From Lentisphaeria bacterium (lineage in GTDB: Bacteria > Verrucomicrobiota > Lentisphaeria > Oligosphaerales > PUNB01): DNA of 6,352 nt. A model generated the notes under the pieces. The model searched no databases. It saw only the letters and a program-made list of their open reading frames with translations, and was not told where the DNA came from. The stretch's first letter is position 1. Each line of letters opens with the position of its first letter. The translations under genes were made by a program, and so were the position numbers. Location: positions 1 through 6,352 of the forward strand of contig SLNM01000118.1 in assembly GCA_007133055.1 (NCBI GenBank). The letters run 5' to 3'. Below, in pieces: positions 1-6,225 of the stretch.

Positions 1-12
1 AAAAGGCGAAAA

Positions 13-1731
13 TCAACCGAGAATTTCCTCATGGTTGTCGATAACCGCGACGTTGTCGGAGGTGGTGGTGTGATACAGCATCTCGAACAGCGGCAGACGG
101 TACTGGAGGAAAATCTCGGCCACCGCCGTCTTCTCCTTGTCCCGCAGAGCGTCGCGCAGCAGAAGATAACCGACGAACACGGATATTTCCATCTCACACA
201 AACGCCCGCTCATCAGGGCGAAGTATTCGCTGTCGCCACGACCCTCGACATGCCTGACCGCCGCATTCAGCTTTTCCCGGGCCGTGTCGACGCGGCTGGC
301 CAGCCGTCGCAGCTTGCCTTCGAAGGGCAGATGGCTGATCTGCTCCATCAGCGGTTCGAGTATCCTCTGCACCACTCCGCCGATGGCGGCAACGTACTGC
401 AACTGGGTGGTGCCCTCGTAGATATTGGTGATACGCGCGTCCCGGTACAGGCGTTCGACCGGGAAGTCGCGCATGTAACCGGTGCCGCCATGCACTTGCA
501 GGCTGTCGTAGGCTACTTGGTTGGCCATTTCCGTGGCCATTGCCTTGGCCAGAGGGGTCAGAACGGAGGCGATTTTTGTGTATTTCTTCTCGCGCTTGAC
601 AAACTCGGGGTCGCGGGTCTCAGCGTGCTGGTTGGTTTCCTCGTACATGTCGCGCAAGTCCACATAGCGGGTGGCTTCGTAGAGCAGGGCGCGGGTGGCG
701 GCAATGCTGACCCGGTCACGCACCAGCATCTCATAGACCGGAGGAAACTTGATGATTGGCCGGCCGAACTGCTCGCGCTCTCCGGCGTACTTGAGCGCCT
801 CCCGGCAGGCCGCCTCGGCCACGCCCAGAGCCTGGGCGCTGATCGCGATGCGGGCGCCGTTCATCAGCGACATGACATAGCGGGTAAGGCCGCGCCGGCG
901 CTGACCGACCAGCTCGGCCGGTACGTCGTTGAACTGCAGCTCGCAGGTGGGAGAGCCGTGAATTCCCAGCTTGTCCTCGATTCGACGCACCACCAGGCCG
1001 GGGCCGCGCTCGCAAATGAACATGGAGAGGCCGCGCCCGTCCTTCGAACCTTCTTCCGAGCGGGCCAGAACCAGCAGCACCTTGGCACAACCGTTGGTGA
1101 TGAACCGCTTCATGCCGTTGAGACGCCATTGGTTCGTGGCCGGGTCAAGATGCGCCTTCAACTGCACGTTCTGCAAGTCGCTGCCCGCTTCAGGCTCGGT
1201 TAAAGCCATCGCTCCGTCCGCCTCGCCGGTGCAGAACTGCGGCAGATAGCGAGCTTTCTGCTCGTCGCTGCCAAACCGGTTGATGGTTTCAGCGATGTCC
1301 TGCAGGCCGAACAGGTTTTGCAGGCTGGCATCGGCGCGGGAGACCATCTCCGTCATCATGGTGTACACAGACACCGGCATGTTGAGACCACCGTACTGCC
1401 GCGGCAGCATCACCCCCATCAGTTGGGCGTCGGTCAGGTTTTTCAAATTCTGCCTGGTGCCGGGGGCATAGGAAACCACCCCCTGGTCAAGAGAGGCGCC
1501 TGCCTGGTCCACCCCCTCGGCCCGGGGCGCAATCATTTCGCCGCAGAGTTCACCGACCATGGTCAGCACCTTGTCGTAGCTGTCCAGAGCGTCGGCATAA
1601 TCCTCGGGGGCGTCGGCAAACTTCTCGCTATGTGTGAAGTTCTCCTCGCGCAGAGCCACGGATTCCTGCAAAGCCGGATTGTGCAGTTCAAATCGCAGGT
1701 CTGGATTGTCAGTGTAGAAATTAACCGCCAT
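13..1731 (-). CDS. Acyl-CoA dehydrogenase, long (572-residue) type
   Basis: FAD-dependent acyl-CoA dehydrogenase that forms the alpha,beta-double bond of an acyl-CoA in the cytoplasm and passes electrons to ETF. The N-terminal helical domain is followed by the first family signature, ALTEPEAGSD (residues 176-185). The C-terminal helical domain carries ERxQFGRP (318-325), HGGTGY (414-419) and RITNIYEGT (433-441). E439 is at the place of the catalytic base of short/medium-chain enzymes. About 130 residues follow the catalytic Glu, so the protein is much longer than the usual 380-400 residues. This matches the extended subfamily with an extra C-terminal helical domain, which includes DmdC-like enzymes; the substrate cannot be read from sequence. 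The ATG start lies 3 bases after the etfA stop, and its AAGGAA ribosome binding site lies within the last etfA codons, suggesting translational coupling. The TGA stop is near the window edge, so no terminator is visible. Confidence 0.95.
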   Translation of the reverse strand: MAVNFYTDNPDLRFELHNPALQESVALREENFTHSEKFADAPEDYADALDSYDKVLTMVGELCGEMIAPRAEGVDQAGASLDQGVVSYAPGTRQNLKNLTDAQLMGVMLPRQYGGLNMPVSVYTMMTEMVSRADASLQNLFGLQDIAETINRFGSDEQKARYLPQFCTGEADGAMALTEPEAGSDLQNVQLKAHLDPATNQWRLNGMKRFITNGCAKVLLVLARSEEGSKDGRGLSMFICERGPGLVVRRIEDKLGIHGSPTCELQFNDVPAELVGQRRRGLTRYVMSLMNGARIAISAQALGVAEAACREALKYAGEREQFGRPIIKFPPVYEMLVRDRVSIAATRALLYEATRYVDLRDMYEETNQHAETRDPEFVKREKKYTKIASVLTPLAKAMATEMANQVAYDSLQVHGGTGYMRDFPVERLYRDARITNIYEGTTQLQYVAAIGGVVQRILEPLMEQISHLPFEGKLRRLASRVDTAREKLNAAVRHVEGRGDSEYFALMSGRLCEMEISVFVGYLLLRDALRDKEKTAVAEIFLQYRLPLFEMLYHTTTSDNVAVIDNHEEILG

Positions 1732-1734
1732 TGC

Positions 1735-2760
1735 CTATTTTTCCTTGTATGCCTTGATTAGTTTGGGAACCACTTCGTGGAGGTTGCCGACAATGCCGTA
1801 GTCGGCAACCGAAAAGATCGGTGCTTCGGGATCGTCGTTGATGGCAATCACCTTGCCGCTTTCGGCCATGCCCGCCCGATGCTGGACCGAGCCGCTGATG
1901 CCGCAGGCAATATACAGCCGGGGCCGAACCGTGATCCCGGTCTGGCCAACCTGGTGATCGTGGTCGACCCAGCCGGCATCGACCGCCGCCCGTGAGGCGC
2001 CGACGGCGCCGCCAACCACCTCGGCCAGCCTTTCGATCAGCTTGAAACCGGCCGCACCTCCCACTCCGTAGCCGCCAGACACGATGATCTGGGCGTTCTT
2101 CAGGCTGGACGACTTGACTTCGCGGCTGCGCTCGATAATCTTCACCGCCAGGTCCTCGGGCTGCTCGCTGAATTTTACTTCGGTCACCGCCCCCCCCCGA
2201 CCTTTCTCAGGATCTCGCAGTGGCATTACACCTTCACGGACGGTGACCATCTGCGGATCCTCCCAGGTGTTGACAATGGTCGCGATAATATTGCCGCCAA
2301 AGGCCGGGCGAATCTGCATCAGCTTGTCATGCAGCGTTTGTTTCCTGCTTTTGTCCTCGAAATCATCGATGCGCAGCTCGGTGCAGTCGGCGGTCAGGCC
2401 GGCCAGCAGCTTGGAGGCCACACGGGGAGCCAGTGAACGACCGGTCGGGGTGGCGCCGAAAAGAAATATGTTCGGACGATGCTGCCGGACCAGATCGACA
2501 ATCACCCTGGTGTAGGGCAGGGCGCTGAAATAGCGCAACCTTCGATGGTCGGCGACAAATACGTTGTCGCATCCGTATTCATGCAGAGACTGTACCAGGC
2601 CGCCGACTTCGGAGCCAAGCAGCACCGCTTCGGTCTTCACCTTAAGCCGCCGGGCCAGATCACGACCCTTGCAGACCAGTTCGAGACTGACGTCGGCAAT
2701 CCGGCCTTCGTCCTGCTCGATGAATATCCAGACATTGCCAATTTTTCTTTTGCTACTCAT
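1735..2760 (-). CDS. etfA: Electron transfer flavoprotein, alpha subunit
   Basis: Alpha subunit of the soluble heterodimeric electron transfer flavoprotein, which binds FAD and shuttles electrons between acyl-CoA dehydrogenases and further carriers. The 341-residue length is normal. The N-terminal Rossmann-like domain contains FGATPTGRSLAPRVA (101-115). The C-terminal FAD-binding domain shows VGASRAAVDAGW (253-264), HDHQVGQTG (267-275), GISGSVQHRAGM (287-298), DDPEAPIF (309-316) and DYGIVGNL (320-327). The DHDHQVGQTG version resembles ETFs of anaerobes more than the mitochondrial form. The usual HLAGM is HRAGM here. The ATG is preceded by GAAAAGG at a 7-base distance. The 69-base spacer to etfB is AT-rich with no convincing promoter, so the genes are probably cotranscribed. 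A run of nine G in the coding strand (codons 188-191) is a possible slippage site. Confidence 0.97.
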   Translation of the reverse strand: MSSKRKIGNVWIFIEQDEGRIADVSLELVCKGRDLARRLKVKTEAVLLGSEVGGLVQSLHEYGCDNVFVADHRRLRYFSALPYTRVIVDLVRQHRPNIFLFGATPTGRSLAPRVASKLLAGLTADCTELRIDDFEDKSRKQTLHDKLMQIRPAFGGNIIATIVNTWEDPQMVTVREGVMPLRDPEKGRGGAVTEVKFSEQPEDLAVKIIERSREVKSSSLKNAQIIVSGGYGVGGAAGFKLIERLAEVVGGAVGASRAAVDAGWVDHDHQVGQTGITVRPRLYIACGISGSVQHRAGMAESGKVIAINDDPEAPIFSVADYGIVGNLHEVVPKLIKAYKEK

Positions 2761-2829
2761 TCGGAAGCCTTTTCAAGTATTATTGGTTTTGCTTTGCACT
2801 TTGCTGTTTTATTTTGGGTGGCGGTCAGG

Positions 2830-3729
2830 CTAGCTGAGAATATGCTCCTCGATCAGCTCATGGACCAGTTTGCCGATGTCCTGGTCGGTCGGGGGAATGT
2901 TGACGAATCCCTTGCCGGCAAGCACTACGCTCTCAATATTCTTGACCTTGGTCGGCGAACCTGCCAGGCCGATTCGCTCAGACTCGGTTCCAAGCTCTTC
3001 AGCGGTCCATTCGTGAATCCACAAACGCTTGGCCCGCAAAGCTTCCTCCTCCTCGGCCAGGAGGTTGGCATCCTCGTAATTGCTGTTCGCATGCTTGGCC
3101 ATCAGTTCGGAGCGGGTCATTGCCTTCTTGAACTGCATCAGGCGTTTGGCTCCGGCCGGCCGGGGAGGTTGCTCGCCGCTGACCACGGTCAGCAGAGCGG
3201 GCAGGGCGGTCTCTGCTATTTCATGTCCGCCGTCAATCAGGCAGCGCGCCCGCAAACGCCCTTTTTCAACCGATTGAACCTCTTCCACATAGGTCAGCTG
3301 CGGCAGATCCAGCTTTTCCGCCAATTGCGGCCCCACCTGGGCGGTGTCCCCGTCTATCGCCTGCCGTCCGCACACAATCAGATCGAACTTGCCGTAACGC
3401 CGGGCGGCACTGGCCAAAGTGTAGCTGGTCGCCAGAGTGTCGGCGCCGGCAAACTTGCGGTCGCTGACCAGGATGGTTTCATCCGCCCCCATGTACAAGG
3501 CATGGCGCAGAATCGCCGTCGCCCCCGGTGGCCCCATGGTGCCCACCACTACCTTGCCGCCATGGCTCTCGCGCAACTGCAAAGCCAGCTCGAGCGCGCA
3601 TAAATCCTCGGGATTGAATATGGCCGGCAACGCGGCCCGGTTGACCGTGCCGTCCTCCTTCATCGCCTGACCCGTGATGTTCTGCGTGTCCGGCACCTGT
3701 TTGGCAAAAACCAAGATCGTTAGACTCAC
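2830..3729 (-). CDS. etfB: Electron transfer flavoprotein, beta subunit
   Basis: Beta subunit of the electron transfer flavoprotein; it pairs with the EtfA encoded next to it and holds the second nucleotide (AMP, or a second FAD in bifurcating ETFs). The N-terminus reads ILVFAKQVPDT (5-15), then FNPEDLCALELAL (38-50), the typical GRQAIDGDTAQVGPQ (121-135) and GLAGSPTKV (254-262). The KQVPDT start is like clostridial EtfB and FixA; mitochondrial-type ETFs have KRVxDY. At 299 residues it is longer than the common 250-265. The extra length is mainly a charged stretch between residues 200 and 250 (EEEEALRAKRLW) and the tail. The GTG start is chosen because AGGAG lies 7 bases upstream and the family N-terminus begins there. 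It is the first visible gene of the minus-strand operon, and its leader is interrupted by a repeat element at 3756-3877. Confidence 0.96.
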   Translation of the reverse strand: MSLTILVFAKQVPDTQNITGQAMKEDGTVNRAALPAIFNPEDLCALELALQLRESHGGKVVVGTMGPPGATAILRHALYMGADETILVSDRKFAGADTLATSYTLASAARRYGKFDLIVCGRQAIDGDTAQVGPQLAEKLDLPQLTYVEEVQSVEKGRLRARCLIDGGHEIAETALPALLTVVSGEQPPRPAGAKRLMQFKKAMTRSELMAKHANSNYEDANLLAEEEEALRAKRLWIHEWTAEELGTESERIGLAGSPTKVKNIESVVLAGKGFVNIPPTDQDIGKLVHELIEEHILS

Positions 3730-3736
3730 CAGTCTT

Positions 3737-3741
3737 CTCCT
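3737..3741 (-). promoter_or_regulatory. etfB ribosome binding site
   Basis: AGGAG (within AGGAGAAG on the minus strand), 7 bases before the GTG at 3729-3727. It fixes the GTG as the etfB start. The left direct repeat of the inserted element ends only 4 bases upstream of it. Confidence 0.85.
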
Positions 3742-3745
3742 GTTG

Positions 3746-3755
3746 CAATTGGGTT
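3746..3755. repeat. Left direct repeat (probable target-site duplication)
   Basis: CAATTGGGTT, identical to 3878-3887. The identity stops exactly at the borders of the inverted-repeat element between them, as expected for a 10-base target duplication made on insertion. Confidence 0.7.
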
Positions 3756-3780
3756 CAGGGAATTGCGAAATGCAGATTTC

Positions 3781-3804
3781 GTAGGTCGACTATCCGAGTC
3801 GACC
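3781..3804 (+). repeat. REP hairpin 1 (GTAG-type)
   Basis: Begins with GTAG (3781-3784) and forms a perfect 8-base stem GGTCGACT/AGTCGACC (3784-3791 with 3797-3804) around the loop ATCCG. The 5' GTAG tetranucleotide plus a palindromic stem is the hallmark of REP sequences mobilised by REP-associated tyrosine transposases (RAYT). The following bases, CATGCGAATCGA, correspond to the tail of the second copy. Confidence 0.65.
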
Positions 3805-3819
3805 ATGCGAATCGAGCCT

Positions 3820-3843
3820 GGTCGGGACGGATTCCCAACCTAC
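3820..3843 (-). repeat. REP hairpin 2, inverted copy
   Basis: Read on the minus strand it begins GTAGGT and forms the stem GGTTGGGA/TCCCGACC around the same ATCCG loop; its one non-Watson-Crick pair is a G-T/G-U wobble on this strand. Compared with copy 1, the stem bases differ but remain paired, while GTAGGT, ATCCG and GACCA are unchanged. The two copies face each other, the arrangement called a REPIN or BIME. Confidence 0.65.
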
Positions 3844-3877
3844 GATTAGTTCGATTCGCACATTTCGCAATTCCCTA

Positions 3878-3887
3878 CAATTGGGTT
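3878..3887. repeat. Right direct repeat (probable target-site duplication)
   Basis: CAATTGGGTT, identical to 3746-3755 and directly adjoining the right end of the element. Removing the element and one copy gives a plausible empty site. Confidence 0.7.
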
Positions 3888-3903
3888 GAGCTAATTGTGC
3901 AAT

Positions 3904-3983
3904 AAAAAAAATATGCAGCGGCCCGAAAATTGTGTGATAGTCGCAGAATAAACCCTGCAGGAGGCTTGTCCGGGCCGCCGCTG
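3904..3983 (-). terminator. Possible attenuator/terminator in the etfB leader
   Basis: On the minus strand CAGCGGCGGCCCG (3983-3971) can pair with CGGGCCGCTG (3925-3916), a 10-base-pair GC-rich stem with a 3-base bulge. It is followed, after CATA, by eight Ts (3911-3904). In the etfB direction this looks like an intrinsic terminator. The 45-base loop is long for a simple terminator, so a regulated leader hairpin (attenuator) or a terminator for an antisense transcript are alternatives. No known riboswitch class is recognised. Confidence 0.35.
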
Positions 3984-4012
3984 AAAGGGAAATAATAACA
4001 TGATGCCTCTTT

Positions 4013-4030
4013 CATGGTTTGCAAGCCATG
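4013..4030. promoter_or_regulatory. 18-base near-palindrome, possible operator
   Basis: CATGGTTTGCAAGCCATG matches its own reverse complement at 16 of 18 positions, centred on TTGCAA. It lies about 50 bases upstream of the -35 box of the rightward gene and could bind a dimeric regulator acting on either divergent gene. No regulator family is assigned. Confidence 0.3.
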
Positions 4031-4080
4031 CAAAGGAGCGGCGCATTGCCTGGTTTGACAAATTCAATCTAAGCCTTACA

Positions 4081-4110
4081 TTGACATCGCGCCTTGCGTG
4101 CAAATATAAA
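4081..4110 (+). promoter_or_regulatory. Sigma70-type promoter for the GH20-like gene
   Basis: A perfect -35 TTGACA (4081-4086) is followed after 18 bases by TATAAA (4105-4110). Transcription would begin around 4117, a few bases before the AGGAG ribosome binding site (4123-4127) and the ATG at 4138. A weaker alternative is TTGACA at 4055-4060 with TACATT at 4077-4082. Confidence 0.65.
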
Positions 4111-4122
4111 TCTAATTTTGTC

Positions 4123-4127
4123 AGGAG
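4123..4127 (+). promoter_or_regulatory. Ribosome binding site of the GH20-like gene
   Basis: AGGAG, 10 bases before the ATG at 4138. With the promoter just upstream it supports 4138 as the main start rather than the in-frame ATG at 4000, which has its own GAAAGGG at a 9-10 base distance. Confidence 0.65.
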
Positions 4128-4137
4128 TTTTCGCGCC

Positions 4138-6129
4138 ATGGCTCTTTCACAGCAGCCCGATGTTCATTCGGTCGTTTTTCCCCGCCCCCGTCAGCTTTCC
4201 TGCGTGGAAGGTGAAAGTCAACTGTCCGCGGATGTCCGGTTGGTCACCTCGGATGTCCTGCCTTTCATTCGCAAAACCATTCGCAGCGCCCTGTCCTCGG
4301 TCGGTGTGCGGGTGGTTGCCAACAAGAAGCAGTTTGTCGTCAGTCTCAAGGTGGTTCCCGCCGAAAGCCTGCATCTTCAGGATGTTCCTGTCGATAATCG
4401 CGAGCACTACTATGAGCTGAGCATAATCGACAATCTCGTCGAGGTTCGTACTTATTCGCAAATGGGCGCGGTATGGGGTGCGCAGACCTTCGCCGCCATC
4501 TACCGGGCTTTTGGACACGAAGGAATGATTTCCAACCTGCGGATTCGCGACTGGAGCGATAAACAGGAGCGCGGGATGCTGATCGAAACTGGCTGGGGTG
4601 CGGCGGAGATGGCGCCCGACCAGTGGATGGCGCTGATGGATCGTATTCTGCGTAATAAAATGAACTTGGTTGGTGTGAACTTGTGCGGCGCCGCGGATCA
4701 CCCGGTCGATGGCGGCCCGGTTGATATGCTGCTGGTTCCTGTCCCAGGGCGGGAAGACTTGCTGCCGGAAACCGGGCTTCGCTGGTACAGCGCCAAGTCT
4801 CGCAAATGGCAGCAGGAGTCGAAGCTGCCGCGAATTATCACCGATGACTTGTTCCTCAACATTGCCACCATGGCCCGGGAAAAAGGGCTGCGCATGGTCC
4901 CCGGTATTGACTTGGTGGTTCTGGCCAGAATCCTGGCGCGGTCGCTAAAGTCGCAACCGCCGCTGCCTTTGAGCAGTTCTGAACTGCGCGAGCTGCTGGA
5001 GACTCTGTGCGTCCGGCTGGCGAATGAATATCTCGCCTCGCAGGCAGGAGCTCTGCGTATTTCTTTTGCAACCATGGAGGATGAAGCGGAATCCAGCGCG
5101 TTCTATGGCGAAACACCCTATGAGGCGGAAGAGTTTCTGGTGTGGTTGATTGAAAAAATCGTCCTGGTCCACTTCGACTCGCTAATTCTGCACGCCGATT
5201 TTATTTTCGGCAAGAACGCCAGGGTCAGCCCCAAGTTTGTCGAGCGCCTGCAAAAACTGGGGATAAGCGACAAATTATGGTTGCAGTGGGGCTCGGCGGA
5301 CCTTTGTGCCGAGGCGCAGGTGGCGGAGTGGCCGCCTTCCCATGGCACTTTCGGCGGACACTGGCTGTGCCCGGTCATGGACCGCAATGACTGGGAAGGC
5401 TATCGTCCGCGACAATCGCAACTGGAGACGACCTGCCGCGAGCATGGGCATAAGCCGGAATTCTGCGGCATTGTCGCCACCGGCATGTTCGATCCGGCAT
5501 ACCTGAACCATGTTCAATTACTGGCGCAATTGTCGTGGGATTGCCAGAACCCTGGCGCACTCGAGGACATTTTAGCCCGTGGTTCCCTGGTCTATGGAGA
5601 GAAGGCCGATGATTATCGTGCGGCAGTCGAGCAACTGGCCAGGGCGGTTGCTCTGGAAGCCGTCGCCGACTGCTGTCTGATTACGCAGCGGCTCGATTCT
5701 TCGCCGGAACCAGCCTACCCGTTGTCGGCGGTGGCCAGTATGCTGCGCCGCGGGCATGACCAATCAGGCCGGCAGTTGCAGCAAGGCATCGAGCTGGCGC
5801 AGAGCGCCGCCGCCAAATTGCGTCCGATCGCCGAGGAGTCACGCGAGAACTTGGATGATTTTTTGATTAAGTCGGCCGGTTCCCTGTTGGCGGAGACGGC
5901 TCGGGTGGAGGGCTTGTGCCAGTGTTTTGCCGCCGTCATGGAGAGTAGGAATCCGGAGCAGCCGGATAGGCTTGAAAATAATGTCAGGAAAAACGCGCGG
6001 CAGCCTCTGCTGGCGGCAATGAGAACAATCGAGGCCTTCAAACCACAGCCCCTGGTGCCGGCCGCGCTGGCCAGCTTTAGTCCGTTGCTCAACTACCTTG
6101 ATGCAACCAGCCGGAAAAAGGTGCCTTAG
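4138..6129 (+). CDS. Divergent glycoside hydrolase family 20-like protein (beta-N-acetylhexosaminidase fold)
   Basis: A 663-residue protein with the GH20 layout. The N-terminal GH20b-like domain covers about residues 1-135, including YYELSIIDNLVEVRT followed by GAVWGAQTF. The barrel entry is IRDWSDKQERGMLIETGW (about 136-153) and NKMNLVGVNL, the counterpart of the usual KLN strand. ITDDLFLNIATMAREKGLRM matches the step toward the second half of the barrel. GH20 enzymes use an Asp-Glu pair within H-x-G-G-D-E. Here the best counterpart is TMEDEAE with D315 and E316, so the acidic pair may be kept but the glycines are lost. From about residue 480 to the end the protein is helical and unassigned. 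There is no signal peptide or membrane segment, so it is probably cytoplasmic, unlike many secreted hexosaminidases. An in-frame ATG at 4000 would add 46 basic residues, but third-position GC there is about 48%, lower than it appears in the body. The substrate is unknown, and activity is not certain. Confidence 0.75.
   Translation: MALSQQPDVHSVVFPRPRQLSCVEGESQLSADVRLVTSDVLPFIRKTIRSALSSVGVRVVANKKQFVVSLKVVPAESLHLQDVPVDNREHYYELSIIDNLVEVRTYSQMGAVWGAQTFAAIYRAFGHEGMISNLRIRDWSDKQERGMLIETGWGAAEMAPDQWMALMDRILRNKMNLVGVNLCGAADHPVDGGPVDMLLVPVPGREDLLPETGLRWYSAKSRKWQQESKLPRIITDDLFLNIATMAREKGLRMVPGIDLVVLARILARSLKSQPPLPLSSSELRELLETLCVRLANEYLASQAGALRISFATMEDEAESSAFYGETPYEAEEFLVWLIEKIVLVHFDSLILHADFIFGKNARVSPKFVERLQKLGISDKLWLQWGSADLCAEAQVAEWPPSHGTFGGHWLCPVMDRNDWEGYRPRQSQLETTCREHGHKPEFCGIVATGMFDPAYLNHVQLLAQLSWDCQNPGALEDILARGSLVYGEKADDYRAAVEQLARAVALEAVADCCLITQRLDSSPEPAYPLSAVASMLRRGHDQSGRQLQQGIELAQSAAAKLRPIAEESRENLDDFLIKSAGSLLAETARVEGLCQCFAAVMESRNPEQPDRLENNVRKNARQPLLAAMRTIEAFKPQPLVPAALASFSPLLNYLDATSRKKVP
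6126..6129. repeat. Left target-site duplication TTAG, overlapping the stop codon
   Basis: TTAG here and at 6226-6229 flank the 96-base inverted-repeat element. The last three bases are the TAG stop of the GH20-like gene, so the insertion left the reading frame end intact. Confidence 0.65.
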
Positions 6130-6225
6130 CCTGATTAATTCATGAACTTCGTAGCGAGATGTGCCAGTGTGCGTGAGATCGTGTGCAATGGCACCTCGCA
6201 GTAGATGGCTCGTGAATTATTCAGG
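6130..6225. mobile_element. 96-base inverted-repeat element (MITE-like)
   Basis: The left end CCTGATTAATTCATGA (6130-6145) pairs with the right end TCGTGAATTATTCAGG (6210-6225) at 14 of 16 positions. The complementarity continues imperfectly to GTGCCA/TGGCAC (6161-6166 and 6189-6194), giving two 37-base arms around a 22-base loop that contains GTGTGC twice. It is flanked by TTAG on both sides. CC termini and a 4-base duplication are compatible with IS1380-type elements, but that family assignment is only inference. It has no coding capacity. It fills most of the gap between the GH20-like gene and folD, and has no T-run that would make it an obvious terminator. Confidence 0.65.

Larger units (their letters stand above)
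3756..3877. mobile_element. Non-autonomous inverted-repeat element (MITE-like) carrying a REP pair
   Basis: A 122-base unit with terminal inverted repeats. The left AGGGAATTGCGAAATG (3757-3772) is perfectly complementary to the right CATTTCGCAATTCCCT (3861-3876), with only the outermost base of each end unmatched. It is flanked by 10-base direct repeats CAATTGGGTT. Nested inside are a TCGTAGGT/ACCTACGA pair (3779-3786 and 3838-3845), a GCGAATCGA/TCGATTCGC pair (3807-3815 and 3851-3859) and two REP hairpins. It has no coding capacity, so it would need a transposase in trans. A 10-base duplication is compatible with IS4/IS231-type transposases, but this assignment is inference. It lies in the etfB leader, just upstream of the ribosome binding site. 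Confidence 0.7.

Noticed and set aside
31..1203. 390-codon open frame on the plus strand antisense to the acyl-CoA dehydrogenase gene
   Set aside because: The opposite strand has a complete protein with all family motifs. The antisense translation is low-complexity, rich in Gly, His and Gln, and resembles no family; it is a by-product of high-GC codon use.
2761..2829. Separate promoter for etfA in the AT-rich 69-base spacer
   Set aside because: AATAAT resembles a -10 box, but no -35 is found at 16-18 bases and the leader would be only about 15 bases long.
2479..3603. 374-codon open frame on the plus strand across etfA, the spacer and etfB
   Set aside because: It runs antisense through two clear ETF genes and their spacer, with no credible ribosome binding site or recognisable domain.
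3746..3887. CRISPR array or phage attachment site
   Set aside because: The repeats are two inverted hairpins with flanking direct repeats, not regularly spaced direct repeats with unique spacers, and no integrase or cas gene is present.
3886..3914. TTGAGC with AAATAT at 17-base spacing as a plus-strand promoter
   Set aside because: The -10 match is weak and lies in an A-run; the TTGACA/TATAAA pair at 4081-4110 is far better.
3932..3948. TGTGA-containing stretch as a CRP-like site
   Set aside because: Only one half-site fits; the second half does not resemble TCACA.
3891..4139. 82-codon open frame on the minus strand in the divergent intergenic region
   Set aside because: It overlaps the promoter and the start of the rightward gene, and its own product crosses the proposed leader hairpin. 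No recognisable protein and no clear ribosome binding site.
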